Shown here in pieces: positions 23,369-32,450 of a DNA stretch of 38,707 nt. The DNA lies in assembly GCA_021838765.1 (NCBI GenBank), contig JAKCCY010000014.1, positions 1 to 38,707 on the forward strand, given 5' to 3'. How positions within the stretch are numbered: the first letter of the stretch is position 1; each line of letters begins with the position of its first letter. Made by a program: the position numbers and the translations under genes. The DNA is from Nitrospirota bacterium (lineage in GTDB: Bacteria > Nitrospirota_A > Leptospirillia > Leptospirillales > Leptospirillaceae). Under the pieces are notes generated by a model. The model was given only the letters and a program-made list of their open reading frames with translations, was not told where the DNA came from and made no database searches.

Positions 23369-25027
23369 ATGACCTTAAACGGAGACATCTTTACTTCAGC
23401 ACTGATGCTCATTGCCCCATGGCCGCTTCTGATTGTTGGAGCTGCTCTTGGTATCAGGGCAAACAACCATATTGCCCTGATCAAAAAATCATCTCTGGCC
23501 GCATCCACATTTGCCTTGATTGCATCGATTCTCGCCGCTTTTTCGTACATCATGACACAAGCCGTTCCCCAAAATTATTTCTCCATAGATCTTCCGGCAG
23601 GCCTGGGTGCTTTTTCTATTGATACATCCGTTACACCACTTACCATTATTATGCTGGTCCTGGTCGCTTTTGTCGGGACAATTGTTTCCCGTTACTCTCT
23701 GCGATATATGGATGGCGACAGAAATGAGGGACTTTTCCATCGTTGGCTCTGCCTCACGCTTGGTTCATTCTTTACCTTGATCGCAGTCGGCAACATCTGG
23801 GCATTCTTTGCCTCTTGGGTTGCAACAAGCCTATTCCTTCATAAACTTCTGATTTTTTACAAGGAGAGACCGATTGCCTTGATGGCGGCAGGAAAAAAAT
23901 ATCTGTTCAGCCGAATCTCCGATGCAACCCTTCTGCTTGCAATCATATTGATCGCGAAAACCCTTCACACAACAGAGTTTTCGGGTCTTAACGAGGCACT
24001 TACCGGTTTGCACTCTCCTTTACCCGAATCGTTAATCGTTGCGGGATATTTGATCGTCGCAAGCGCCATCCTCAAAAGCGCCCAATTCCCATTTCACGGA
24101 TGGTTGATTCAGGTCATGGAAGCACCAACACCTGTTTCCGCACTTCTTCATGCTGGAATCATTTACACCGGTGCATTTCTTGTACTGAGAATGAGTCCAC
24201 TCTTATCGATTGTTGGAAGTAGCAGAGACGTCCTGATTGTTTTTGGAACCATCACCATCCTGACCACTTCGCTGATGATGCTCACAGAAACGAATATCAA
24301 GGAGTCCCTAGCCTACTCCACTTCCGCCCAAATGGGCTTCATGTTGATGGAGTGCGGAATGGGTCTCTACAGTCTTGCGGTCATCCATATCCTTGGACAC
24401 TCTGTCTACAAGGCTCATGCTTTCTTGTCATCCGGCAGTGTTGTTGACCATTTTCGGACTCCATCATTTAAGGCAAAAGAAACACAATCCTCTTCCCGGA
24501 AGACCTTCCCCGGTCTTTTATTCGGAACTGGGATGACCCTAATGGTTGCCTGGCTATTTGGCATGAATTTTCGCGAACAGCCGGCACTTTTGATCCTTGG
24601 AACGATTCTCTCCGTTGCTGTGGCTCAACTGATGCTTCCGGCCCTGACTGCAAGACATCCCCGAAAAGGAACATTAATCGTCTGGATCTCTGGAATCAGT
24701 GCACTTGTCCTGTCCGGTTATTTTGGGCTTCATCAAATTTTTGAACATCTTCTGGGAAAAACACTTCTTGAGCCCAGATTCCCGGAAAACCTTTCGGAGA
24801 TTCTGTTAAGTCTCTTCATAGCAGCAATATTCCTTTTGATATTTACTCTTCAGGCCAATCTTCACTCGTTGGAAAAGAGCCCCTTCTGGAATGCCATGTA
24901 TGTGCACATCTATAACGGGCTCTATGTAGATACCATCATCAGCAGACTGATTCGCCGCCTGAATTTTGGAACCTCGGCAAAGGCGGCAGGATCTCCTGTT
25001 CTGAATCATAGGGAGGAGCTTCTATGA
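23369..25027 (+). CDS. dabB: DabB, membrane subunit of DAB inorganic carbon transporter
   Basis: The start is ATG 23369, since GGAGGA lies 4 nt upstream; the earlier ATG pair lacks a site. The 552-residue polytopic protein is related to NuoL/MrpA-type proton-translocating subunits: SLRYMDGDRNEGLFHRWLCL, SAQFPFHGWLIQVMEAPTPV, SALLHAGIIYTGAFLVLRM and ESLAYSTSAQMGFMLMECGM. It is shorter than NuoL and sits directly before a DUF2309 gene, which defines the DAB pair rather than Complex I. DabB is thought to couple ion flux to unidirectional CO2 hydration by DabA. The stop overlaps dabA as ATGA. Confidence 0.93.
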   Translation: MTLNGDIFTSALMLIAPWPLLIVGAALGIRANNHIALIKKSSLAASTFALIASILAAFSYIMTQAVPQNYFSIDLPAGLGAFSIDTSVTPLTIIMLVLVAFVGTIVSRYSLRYMDGDRNEGLFHRWLCLTLGSFFTLIAVGNIWAFFASWVATSLFLHKLLIFYKERPIALMAAGKKYLFSRISDATLLLAIILIAKTLHTTEFSGLNEALTGLHSPLPESLIVAGYLIVASAILKSAQFPFHGWLIQVMEAPTPVSALLHAGIIYTGAFLVLRMSPLLSIVGSSRDVLIVFGTITILTTSLMMLTETNIKESLAYSTSAQMGFMLMECGMGLYSLAVIHILGHSVYKAHAFLSSGSVVDHFRTPSFKAKETQSSSRKTFPGLLFGTGMTLMVAWLFGMNFREQPALLILGTILSVAVAQLMLPALTARHPRKGTLIVWISGISALVLSGYFGLHQIFEHLLGKTLLEPRFPENLSEILLSLFIAAIFLLIFTLQANLHSLEKSPFWNAMYVHIYNGLYVDTIISRLIRRLNFGTSAKAAGSPVLNHREELL

Positions 25028-27495
25028 AAACGGCCAGTGAATATCTTGACCTCAGTGAGAAAATAGAAGCTGCCTGTCAAAAAATTGCTCCACTATGGCC
25101 ACTCAAAAATTTTGTGGCAGTCAACCCCTATTTTGGACTCAGGGACCAGCCGTTCGAAAAAGCCGGAAAAACCTTGTTAAAGCTCACAGGGACAGGGCTC
25201 TTTATGGACAGGGAGTATTACCTGGAGCAGATGAAAAAAGGTCAGATCAGCAATCAGGATCTTGAGATGGCGTTATCGGAACGAGGAATCCACAGTGGCG
25301 CGGAAACATTCAAACTGCAGATGGAAAAGGGTTCAACAAAGAATATCAAGCCGGCTTCCCTTTTCAGTGATATCCTTTCAGAACACGATCATCAAGACTG
25401 GTCCGGATTCATCACCGAGAGAATCAGCCACTATTGCGCATCATATTTTGATGAGGGACAAGCTCTCTGGAAAAATCCTTTTAGGAACCAATCCTTATAT
25501 AACGGTTGGGTTGCATTCTCAAAAATTGATAAGAGCCCATGGGCAATGGGTCTTTCTGAAACCAGGAAATGGGTGGAAAAACTCCCGGACAACCCGGACG
25601 ACTGTATTTCATGGGCGATACAGGAGCTTGAACTCCCTTTTGAAGCGATTGACCTCTATCTTCACAAAGCCATCCTCAGCATTTCAGGGTGGGCCGCTTG
25701 GGCAAGATACCTTGATTGGCAGGCACAGCTCAAACAGGAACAAAATCATTCGGCGAAAGATCTGCTTGCAGTGAGGGTGTCCTGGGATGCTCTGCTTTTC
25801 ATCATGAAAAAGTCTCCGGAGATTTCCTTAAAATGGAAGCATGCCGCAGATCATTTTCTGACCCAATCACCGCTTCCTGAGCAACCGATAGAATCAGTTC
25901 TTCACAGAGCCCTTGAATTCGGTTATCAAAAGCGTTTGATAAATGCCATCAGAACAAGCCTAAACTCTGATGTCAAGGAAATACGACCTGATCTGCAAGC
26001 CATTTTTTGTATCGATGTACGCTCGGAAATCTTCCGGAGAGCACTGGAGCAAGTTGCGCCATCCGCAGAAACTTTGGGGTTTGCGGGATTTTTTGGCATG
26101 CTGGTGGAATATCTTCCATTTGGTGCCACGAAGTCCAAAAACCATCTTCCCATTTTATTTGCTCCGACATACCGTATCAGGGAGATTCCAGAAGGAGCAT
26201 CTAAAACAGAGCTAGAAGAACTCTTCAACAAGCGGCATCTGCGGGTAGGAGCATCCGATATATGGAAAACATTCAAAACATCAGCGGCTTCCTGTTTCTC
26301 CTTTGTTGAATCTGTGGGAATGCTGTCTGCGGCGAAGCTCATCGGAAACACAATGGGCTGGAGCCGACCAGTCGCTCACCCTAACCTGAAAGGGTTAAAG
26401 ACCAAAGAACTCCAGAGGATGTCTCCCGCCTTGGGAAAAGGTCCTGAACTCTCCGCAACAGGAAAAGAGCTTGAATCAGGAATCCCGGAACATGAAAGAG
26501 CAAATGTTGCAGAGTTTATTCTCAAAAACATGGGCCTTGTCCGGAATTTTTCACCCATCGTACTTTTGGTTGGCCACGGAAGCAGCACACTGAATAACCC
26601 TCAGGCAACCGGTCTCGATTGCGGAGCGTGTGCCGGACAAACGGGCGAAGTCAGCGCAAGGGTTGCCGCAGCATTATTAAACGATCCAGACACCCGAAAA
26701 CAGCTTGCATCTGATAAAGGGATTGTTATTCCGGATGACACATTCTTCATACCGGCACTCCATGATACAACCACCGATAATGTCACGCTCTTTGACATAC
26801 AGTCACTTCCGACATCTTTGGGAGAAAGTCTTGCTCGCCTTGAAACATGGCTTTTTCAGGCAGGGCAAATCAGCAGGATCGAAAGGGCGGGTCTCCTTGG
26901 AATCAAAGAGCTTTCTCCTGAAAAAATTACAGATAACCTCAGGAGAAGGGCCAATGACTGGTCTGAAGTGCGGCCAGAATGGGGATTAGCTGGAAACGCG
27001 GCTTTTATCGCAGCACCCAGAAGCAGAACGGTCGGGATCAATCTTTCCGGAAGAGCCTTCCTGCATAATTATACTTGGCAAAACGATCCTGAATTCAAAA
27101 CGCTTGAACTGATCATGAGTGCACCAATGGTCGTGGCAAACTGGATTAACATGCAGTACTTCGGATCAATGGTGGATAATCGGTTATATGGAAGTGGAAA
27201 CAAGGTTTTGCATAATGTTGTCGGCGGTTCCATCGGTGTGCTTGAAGGCAACGCAGGAGATCTGAGAACAGGACTTGCCATGCAGTCGCTTCATAACGGA
27301 AGAGAATGGATTCATGAACCCATTCGTCTTCATGTTGTCATTGAAGCACCACAATCTCCCATTGAAGAAGTCATCAAAAAACACACCCTTGTCAGGGAAC
27401 TGATTGAAAACGAATGGCTTTACTTCTTCAACATGGATAGTGATGGAAGGCTCCATCAAAGGATCTCCAATGGAACATGGCTGGAGATCACTTGA
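25024..27495 (+). CDS. dabA: DabA (DUF2309/UPF0753), Zn-dependent CO2-hydrating subunit
   Basis: The 823-residue soluble protein starts with PLWPLKNFVAVNPYFGL, typical of DabA. The beta-carbonic-anhydrase-like zinc set is visible: C329 and D331 in IFCIDVRSEIFRRALE, H518 in LLVGHGSSTLNNP and C533 in GLDCGACAGQTG. The 15-residue H to C spacing matches C351/D353/H524/C539 of Halothiobacillus DabA. The C-terminal region (NMQYFGSMVDNRLYGSGNK, HNVVGGSIGVLEGNAGDLRT, LPLRLHVVIEAP-like strand) is also conserved. With DabB it should accumulate bicarbonate in the cytoplasm for carbon fixation. It is translationally coupled to dabB, and a strong hairpin lies 49 nt after its stop. Confidence 0.95.
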   Translation: MKTASEYLDLSEKIEAACQKIAPLWPLKNFVAVNPYFGLRDQPFEKAGKTLLKLTGTGLFMDREYYLEQMKKGQISNQDLEMALSERGIHSGAETFKLQMEKGSTKNIKPASLFSDILSEHDHQDWSGFITERISHYCASYFDEGQALWKNPFRNQSLYNGWVAFSKIDKSPWAMGLSETRKWVEKLPDNPDDCISWAIQELELPFEAIDLYLHKAILSISGWAAWARYLDWQAQLKQEQNHSAKDLLAVRVSWDALLFIMKKSPEISLKWKHAADHFLTQSPLPEQPIESVLHRALEFGYQKRLINAIRTSLNSDVKEIRPDLQAIFCIDVRSEIFRRALEQVAPSAETLGFAGFFGMLVEYLPFGATKSKNHLPILFAPTYRIREIPEGASKTELEELFNKRHLRVGASDIWKTFKTSAASCFSFVESVGMLSAAKLIGNTMGWSRPVAHPNLKGLKTKELQRMSPALGKGPELSATGKELESGIPEHERANVAEFILKNMGLVRNFSPIVLLVGHGSSTLNNPQATGLDCGACAGQTGEVSARVAAALLNDPDTRKQLASDKGIVIPDDTFFIPALHDTTTDNVTLFDIQSLPTSLGESLARLETWLFQAGQISRIERAGLLGIKELSPEKITDNLRRRANDWSEVRPEWGLAGNAAFIAAPRSRTVGINLSGRAFLHNYTWQNDPEFKTLELIMSAPMVVANWINMQYFGSMVDNRLYGSGNKVLHNVVGGSIGVLEGNAGDLRTGLAMQSLHNGREWIHEPIRLHVVIEAPQSPIEEVIKKHTLVRELIENEWLYFFNMDSDGRLHQRISNGTWLEIT

Positions 27496-27543
27496 ATCAT
27501 GCAAGATTCCAATCTCCATAAAAACAGCGGTTTGCCTTAGGAT

Positions 27544-27572
27544 GGGCCGGAGGAGAAGACCTCCTCCGGCCC
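27544..27572 (+). terminator. Hairpin after dabA
   Basis: GGGCCGGAGGAG (27544-27555) and CTCCTCCGGCCC (27561-27572) form a perfect 12-bp stem with a five-base loop. The following sequence (TTGAGGTTGCTTT) is only moderately T-rich. It could terminate dabBA transcripts or attenuate readthrough into the kinase gene. Confidence 0.7.
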
Positions 27573-27650
27573 TTGAGGTTGCTTTATGAACCTAAATAAG
27601 GTTTTAGCCGGACCATTGCAATTGGCTTAATAGTGGTAGAGGACGCTCAA

Positions 27651-29624
27651 ATGAGCAAAAACCGAAAAATCCAATCTGGTCCCAATACTATGTACCCTCT
27701 TCCGTTGGATCAGCTCCCGTCGAAAATTGGTGAGAGATCCTTGCCCATTGGAATATGCATATTCAATGCCCATAAGAAAGCTCTTTTCAAAACTCCACTT
27801 TTCGAAACCATGTCCAATGGCTTGAGAGTCGAAAAAAAAGGATTTCCTCTTCTTTCTGATGAAATATTATCTTTTACCTTCTCCGAAAAATATGAAAAGG
27901 AATCCATCACACAATACCAGACCAAAGACCGGGATGGACTCCCCCATATCATCCTCTGCAGAGTCTTTGCGGTTGAAAAGGGATCTATGGATCCAGCTGT
28001 TTTTCTTGCCCATATTCAAGACATGACCGATATCGAAACACAATCAAGGGAAAGCCTCATAATCAGTCGATATCAGGCAGTCCTCGGTAAAATTGCCCAT
28101 CTGGCTGTCAGTGGGGCCTCACTCAAGGATGTCGCGGATTTCACCTCCAGAGAAACGGCCACAGCTTTAAATGTTGAGTTTTGCAAGATTCTCATTCCTG
28201 GGGATTCTGATCCACTCCTGCATCTTCTTGCCGGGGTAGGATGGCAGGAAGGACTCGTTGGGAGTTATGTCCAGGAAGGGGGCATTTATTCACAGGCTGG
28301 TTTTGCCATCCGGGAAAAGAAGGCGGTCATTGTTCGGGACATGGGTGTCGAGCACCGATTCTCACCATCGACTCTCCTCTCAAGTCATCATGTTCGCTCA
28401 GGTGTCAGCGTACCCATGATGTTTCAGGGACAAGTTCTCGGCGCAATGAGCATCCATACTGTTTCCGCTCGTAGTTTTGATGCCAGGGAAATCGATTTCC
28501 TTGAAACAGTGGCCAACACCTTCGCAACAATTCTTGATCGATGGAAAAGAGAAGAAACCCAATTATCCCTCTATAAAAGACTTTTCGCTCAAGTTCAAGA
28601 TGGGGTGATTCTCACTGACAAAAACGGCATTATTCTTGAATGGAATCCGGCAATGGAAAGAATGTCCGGATGGTCCAGGGAAGAGACCATCGGAAAAACC
28701 CCCGCATTACTTTCATCGGGACGACAAAGTCCAGATTTCTATAACTTGTTATGGCAAACATTACTTTCCGGAAAATCCTTTGTCGGGAGGTTTATCAACC
28801 GGCAAAAAAACCAATCCGAATTTCTTGTTTGGGAAAATATCAGCCCCGTTATGGATCCTGACAATACCATTCGATATTTTCTTTCCATTCTCACCGACCT
28901 TTCCGAGAGAGAAAAGTTACTCGAGGCACTCAGACAGACAGAACAGATCAAGCTGGTGGGTCAACTTTCAGGAGGACTGCTTCACGAAATCAGGAATCCT
29001 CTCATTGGAATGGGGAGTCTCGCAGATCATATTGGAGCGTCAAATAAACTTCCAGAGGAGTTGAGAAGACAGGTTCAGCTGATCGCCGGGGAAGCCAGAA
29101 GGATTGATGAATTACTGGAGTCCCATCTTTCCGTCATGAGACCCAAATCCTTTGACTTTCAACTTCTCGATCTGGTGGATCTGGTCGAAGATGCACATTC
29201 TCTCCTTGCCCAGGCATTCCGTAAGTCTAAAATTCATTTTTCACTTTCTCTTGAAGACCCCATTGAACCAATAGAGGGAGCACGTGGTCCTCTTCAACAG
29301 GTCTTTTTGAACCTCATGATGAATGCTATTGACGCTATGCCAGAGGGAGGGAGCATTACCATCGGCATGAAACCCTGCCTCCATCACGATAAAAAAGGCA
29401 TTAATATAATGATTACAGACTCCGGAAAAGGAATTCCAGACCATATCCTGAAAAGACTTCATGAGCCATTTTTCACGTATGGAAAAGCCAAAGGAGTGGG
29501 GCTTGGACTTTCCATTACAAGAGATATTGTCGACAGACATCAAGGGAAAATCTCTATAGAAAGCCCTTCTGGGCAGGGCGTCAGGGCAACAGTGTGGTTG
29601 CCGGTAAAACAGGAGGATAAATGA
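27651..29624 (+). CDS. Soluble GAF-PAS sensor histidine kinase
   Basis: The start is ATG 27651, preceded by AGAGGA at 7 nt; the GTG at 27633 has no site. The 657 residues have no TM segments, so sensing is cytoplasmic. The order is an N-terminal PAS-like region (about 20-130), a GAF domain (about 135-305), a PAS domain (about 310-425: DGVILTDKNGIILEWNPAME, RMSGWSREETIG), HisKA with the phospho-acceptor His in SGGLLHEIRNPLIGM, and HATPase_c with NLMMNAIDAMPEGG, DSGKGIP and GVGLGLSI. It resembles NtrB/AtoS-type kinases. It overlaps the next gene by ATGA, so the two form one two-component system, probably controlling dabBA. Confidence 0.92.
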   Translation: MSKNRKIQSGPNTMYPLPLDQLPSKIGERSLPIGICIFNAHKKALFKTPLFETMSNGLRVEKKGFPLLSDEILSFTFSEKYEKESITQYQTKDRDGLPHIILCRVFAVEKGSMDPAVFLAHIQDMTDIETQSRESLIISRYQAVLGKIAHLAVSGASLKDVADFTSRETATALNVEFCKILIPGDSDPLLHLLAGVGWQEGLVGSYVQEGGIYSQAGFAIREKKAVIVRDMGVEHRFSPSTLLSSHHVRSGVSVPMMFQGQVLGAMSIHTVSARSFDAREIDFLETVANTFATILDRWKREETQLSLYKRLFAQVQDGVILTDKNGIILEWNPAMERMSGWSREETIGKTPALLSSGRQSPDFYNLLWQTLLSGKSFVGRFINRQKNQSEFLVWENISPVMDPDNTIRYFLSILTDLSEREKLLEALRQTEQIKLVGQLSGGLLHEIRNPLIGMGSLADHIGASNKLPEELRRQVQLIAGEARRIDELLESHLSVMRPKSFDFQLLDLVDLVEDAHSLLAQAFRKSKIHFSLSLEDPIEPIEGARGPLQQVFLNLMMNAIDAMPEGGSITIGMKPCLHHDKKGINIMITDSGKGIPDHILKRLHEPFFTYGKAKGVGLGLSITRDIVDRHQGKISIESPSGQGVRATVWLPVKQEDK

Positions 29625-31012
29625 TTGCCAATATCTTATTTATAGAAGATGAGCCCTCTATTCGGGAAGCTTTTTCGATAAAACTCTCGGAAAAAGGTTA
29701 CCTCGTCCAGACAGCGCGTAATGGAGAGGAAGGGATTGGAATGCTCAAGAAATTCAATCCCGATATTCTGATCCTCGATATGGTCATGGCCGGAATGTCC
29801 GGGCTCGACGTTTTAAAGGAAGTCAGAAGCCAGGATTCGGAAATTCCTGTTGTCGTACTCACTGCGAGGGGTACTGTTAAGGATGCGGTAGAGGCCATGC
29901 GACTTGGAGCCTTTGATTTTGTCACAAAGAGTATCGACATGGATGAACTCTTGCTATCACTGGCCAATGCAACACGATTTCTCTCTCTTTCAAGAGAGGC
30001 ACGGTATTGGACCGGAAAAGAATCTGAGCGTTACGCACTTGAACATATGGTTGCCGAAAGTGAAACAAGCCTGCACCTCAAAAAACAGGTCCGGGATCTT
30101 GCAAGTAATGATCAAGTGACTGTTCTCCTTCAAGGAGAAACAGGTAGCGGAAAAGAATACGTTTCAAAAGTCCTACACTACAACGGACCACTTGGAAACC
30201 GGCCTTTCATAGAAGTGGACTGCCCCGCGATTCCTTCAGAGCTATTCGAAAGCGAACTGTTTGGTTATGAGAAAGGGTCTTTTACCGGAGCTTCCGGAAA
30301 AAAAGTTGGGTTGATCGAACTTGCCGATGGGGGAACCGTTCTTCTTGATGAGATCGGAGACTTACCTCTCCCCCTTCAGGCAAAATTATTAAGGGTTATT
30401 GAGGAGAGAACCATCCGACGAGTGGGTGGAGGCGCACAGTTTCCTGTGAATGTCCGTTTTATGGCTGCAACACATAGAGATCTGAGACAAGCGGTTAAAA
30501 ATGGGACTTTCAGGGAAGATCTCTTCTATCGCTTGAATGTCGTTGTCCTTCCCATCCCTCCGCTTCGAGAAAGGCGTAAAGACATCATCCCGATTTCAGA
30601 GAAGTTCTTATATAAATCAGCGCAAATTTTTCGAAAAAAGATCCATAGAATTTCACCATCAGCAAAGCAGCTTCTAATCAGCTACGACTTTCCAGGAAAT
30701 ATCAGGGAACTATCCAATCTGATAGAGCGCGCTGTGCTTTATTGTTCTGGAACCCAATTGGAATGTGAGCATTTTCCTGCAGAATTACAATGCAAAAAAA
30801 ACATATCAGGAGAGGATAAATCTTCGGAAAAACATTCAGATCAACAGGAACTGGCTATTCCATTCCGGATTGGAGCGGATTCTCTTGAAAGCCACGAACG
30901 AGAACTGATCGCAAAAGTACTCGCACATTCGAATGGAAAAAAGACAATGGCCGCCAAATTTCTGGGAATTAGCAGATGGGCACTGGATCGAAGAATCAAA
31001 GAGGGAGGATAA
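29621..31012 (+). CDS. NtrC-family sigma-54-dependent response regulator
   Basis: The 463 residues comprise a receiver domain (1-118; acidic pocket E9-D10-E11, phospho-acceptor D53, conserved T81 and K103), an AAA+ domain (about 140-375) with Walker A GETGSGKE at 172-179, a sigma-54 contact loop GSFTGA at 219-224 (consensus GAFTGA), Walker B LLDEIGD and the R-finger region, and a C-terminal Fis-type HTH (NGKKTMAAKFLGISRWALDR). It activates sigma-54 holoenzyme on phosphorylation by the upstream kinase. The presence of a sigma-54 promoter in front of dabB, in the same cluster, makes dabBA the obvious target. Confidence 0.95.
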   Translation: MIANILFIEDEPSIREAFSIKLSEKGYLVQTARNGEEGIGMLKKFNPDILILDMVMAGMSGLDVLKEVRSQDSEIPVVVLTARGTVKDAVEAMRLGAFDFVTKSIDMDELLLSLANATRFLSLSREARYWTGKESERYALEHMVAESETSLHLKKQVRDLASNDQVTVLLQGETGSGKEYVSKVLHYNGPLGNRPFIEVDCPAIPSELFESELFGYEKGSFTGASGKKVGLIELADGGTVLLDEIGDLPLPLQAKLLRVIEERTIRRVGGGAQFPVNVRFMAATHRDLRQAVKNGTFREDLFYRLNVVVLPIPPLRERRKDIIPISEKFLYKSAQIFRKKIHRISPSAKQLLISYDFPGNIRELSNLIERAVLYCSGTQLECEHFPAELQCKKNISGEDKSSEKHSDQQELAIPFRIGADSLESHERELIAKVLAHSNGKKTMAAKFLGISRWALDRRIKEGG

Positions 31013-31014
31013 AA

Positions 31015-31050
31015 AAAGGGGATCGAGAGATAAATCCCCCGATCCCCTTT
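31015..31050. terminator. Bidirectional rho-independent terminator
   Basis: AAAGGGGATCG at 31015-31025 pairs with CGATCCCCTTT at 31040-31050. It has an A run on the left and T residues on the right. It serves both the response regulator and the oppositely oriented idh-associated gene that ends at 31065. Confidence 0.8.
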
Positions 31051-31064
31051 AAAGTAGCTAGAAA

Positions 31065-31412
31065 TCAGTAGGCTTTGCTGAAACCAGCTTCATCTCCGTA
31101 ATTCCAAAGCTTTTGAGCTGCAGACCATTTCCATTTTTTGGTCAGGTTCGCAAGCAGAACATCCACATCTGCATCCGTAACGGGACCCTTTGCCATAAAT
31201 CGGCATCGATACCAGTTGACCATCATCAAATCCGGGCTGACATACCCTGGCCAAACCTTGGTTCCCCTGTTTGAGATGAACTCAATCTTGAAGGCCCCAT
31301 AATCATCAAAATTTGGAATACCATCTTCTGTGATGATATAGACATCCACGCCGACTAGAGTGACGGGTTTTGCAGGCCGTTTTGCCCGTCTGCTGGTTGC
31401 TTCTGTAAGCAT
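31065..31412 (-). CDS. Stand-alone C-terminal domain of Thermus-type isocitrate dehydrogenase
   Basis: The 115 residues resemble the extra C-terminal domain of Thermus-type isocitrate dehydrogenase, not any independent enzyme. Shared features are GVDVYI near the start, IEFISNRGTKVWPG (ISNRGTQVYP in Thermus as I recall it), NWYRCRF (DHYRCRF), KWKWSAAQKLW and DEAGFSKA at the end (GEPGFTKA). In Thermus this domain is fused to the dehydrogenase core and takes part in subunit contacts. Here it is a separate gene 27 nt downstream of the core gene, with AAGGAG before its ATG. It probably associates with the dehydrogenase as an accessory or regulatory subunit. The comparison is from memory, not from an alignment run. 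Confidence 0.8.
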   Translation of the reverse strand: MLTEATSRRAKRPAKPVTLVGVDVYIITEDGIPNFDDYGAFKIEFISNRGTKVWPGYVSPDLMMVNWYRCRFMAKGPVTDADVDVLLANLTKKWKWSAAQKLWNYGDEAGFSKAY

Positions 31413-31439
31413 CGTAATTCTCCTTATTCTCGATAGAGA

Positions 31440-32450
31440 TTAAACGGTTTCCATTGCCTTGATAATGGCGTCAGCATATTCGTCAGTAGAAGCCGTCCCG
31501 CCCGCATCATAAGTCAGATGTTTTGCTTCGGCCAAAACCTTGTCCACACCCTTTTCAATTCGGGTTGCGGCTTCATGCTCGTTCAACCACTTCAACATCA
31601 TTACACCAGACAGAAGAACGGCGGAAGGATTCACCTTTTTCATGCCGGCATATTTTGGAGCTGAACCATGAACAGCTTCAAAGATAGAGCAGTTATCACC
31701 AATGTTGGCACCAGGAGCAAAGCCAAGACCGCCGACTAATCCTGCACAAAGATCAGAGAGAATATCTCCATAGAGGTTAGGAAGTACTAAACAGTCGAAT
31801 TGGCCAGGATTACGCACGAGCTGCATTGAGCAGTTATCGACAATAATGTCTTCCGCAACGATGTCCGGATAATTCTTTGCAACTTCACGAAAAGCCTCCA
31901 AGAAAAGACCGTCGGTCATTTTCATGATATTGGCCTTGTGAACGCACTGCATCTTTTTCCTGTTATTGGCTCTGGCCCATTTAAAAGCAAACTCGGCAAT
32001 ACGAATCGACCCTGGCCAAGTGATGACTTTAAGACACTGGGCCACTTCGTCAGAAACCATATGTTCGATTGCCGCGTAGGAATCCTCTGTATTCTCTCTG
32101 AAACTGAGAATATCGATTTTATCCCATGGGCGCTTTAAAACAGGGATCAATTTGGCAGGGCGTACGTTTGCATAGAGATCGAACATCTTCCGAAGAGTCA
32201 CATTTGCGCTCTTGTGTCCTGTTCCAACGGGAGTGGTCGTTGGTCCCTTGATAGCGATCTTGTTTTTTGCGATCGATTTAATGGTTTTCTCTGGTAAAAG
32301 CGTGCCATGCTCCTTAAGGCAATCGAGACCGATCTCTTCATATTCCCAAGTGATATCAACACCACTGTGGTCAATGACCCTTCTCACGGCTTCACAGATT
32401 TCCGGTCCAGTACCTTCTCCGGGCAACATTGTAATGACATGCTTTTTCAT
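31440..32450 (-). CDS. icd: Isocitrate dehydrogenase, catalytic core
   Basis: The 336-residue protein belongs to the isocitrate/isopropylmalate dehydrogenase family. It shows LPGEGTGPEICEAVRRVI, the phosphate-binding SFRENTEDSYAAIE, the catalytic Lys region HKANIMKMTDGLF, the metal-binding NLYGDILSDLCAGLVGG and the cofactor loop HGSAPKYAG. The Lys-Tyr pair in APKYAG is the pattern of NADP-using enzymes, so NADP preference is likely. GGAGGA lies 8 nt before the ATG at 32450. The core is shorter than Thermus IDH (about 496), and the missing C-terminal domain is encoded by the next gene. It oxidises isocitrate to 2-oxoglutarate, or runs reductively in a reverse TCA cycle. Confidence 0.9.
   Translation of the reverse strand: MKKHVITMLPGEGTGPEICEAVRRVIDHSGVDITWEYEEIGLDCLKEHGTLLPEKTIKSIAKNKIAIKGPTTTPVGTGHKSANVTLRKMFDLYANVRPAKLIPVLKRPWDKIDILSFRENTEDSYAAIEHMVSDEVAQCLKVITWPGSIRIAEFAFKWARANNRKKMQCVHKANIMKMTDGLFLEAFREVAKNYPDIVAEDIIVDNCSMQLVRNPGQFDCLVLPNLYGDILSDLCAGLVGGLGFAPGANIGDNCSIFEAVHGSAPKYAGMKKVNPSAVLLSGVMMLKWLNEHEAATRIEKGVDKVLAEAKHLTYDAGGTASTDEYADAIIKAMETV

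Noticed and set aside
23369..25027. NADH dehydrogenase subunit 5 (NuoL) as the product
   Set aside because: Too short for NuoL, no other nuo genes, and coupled by ATGA to a DUF2309 gene, which defines DabB.
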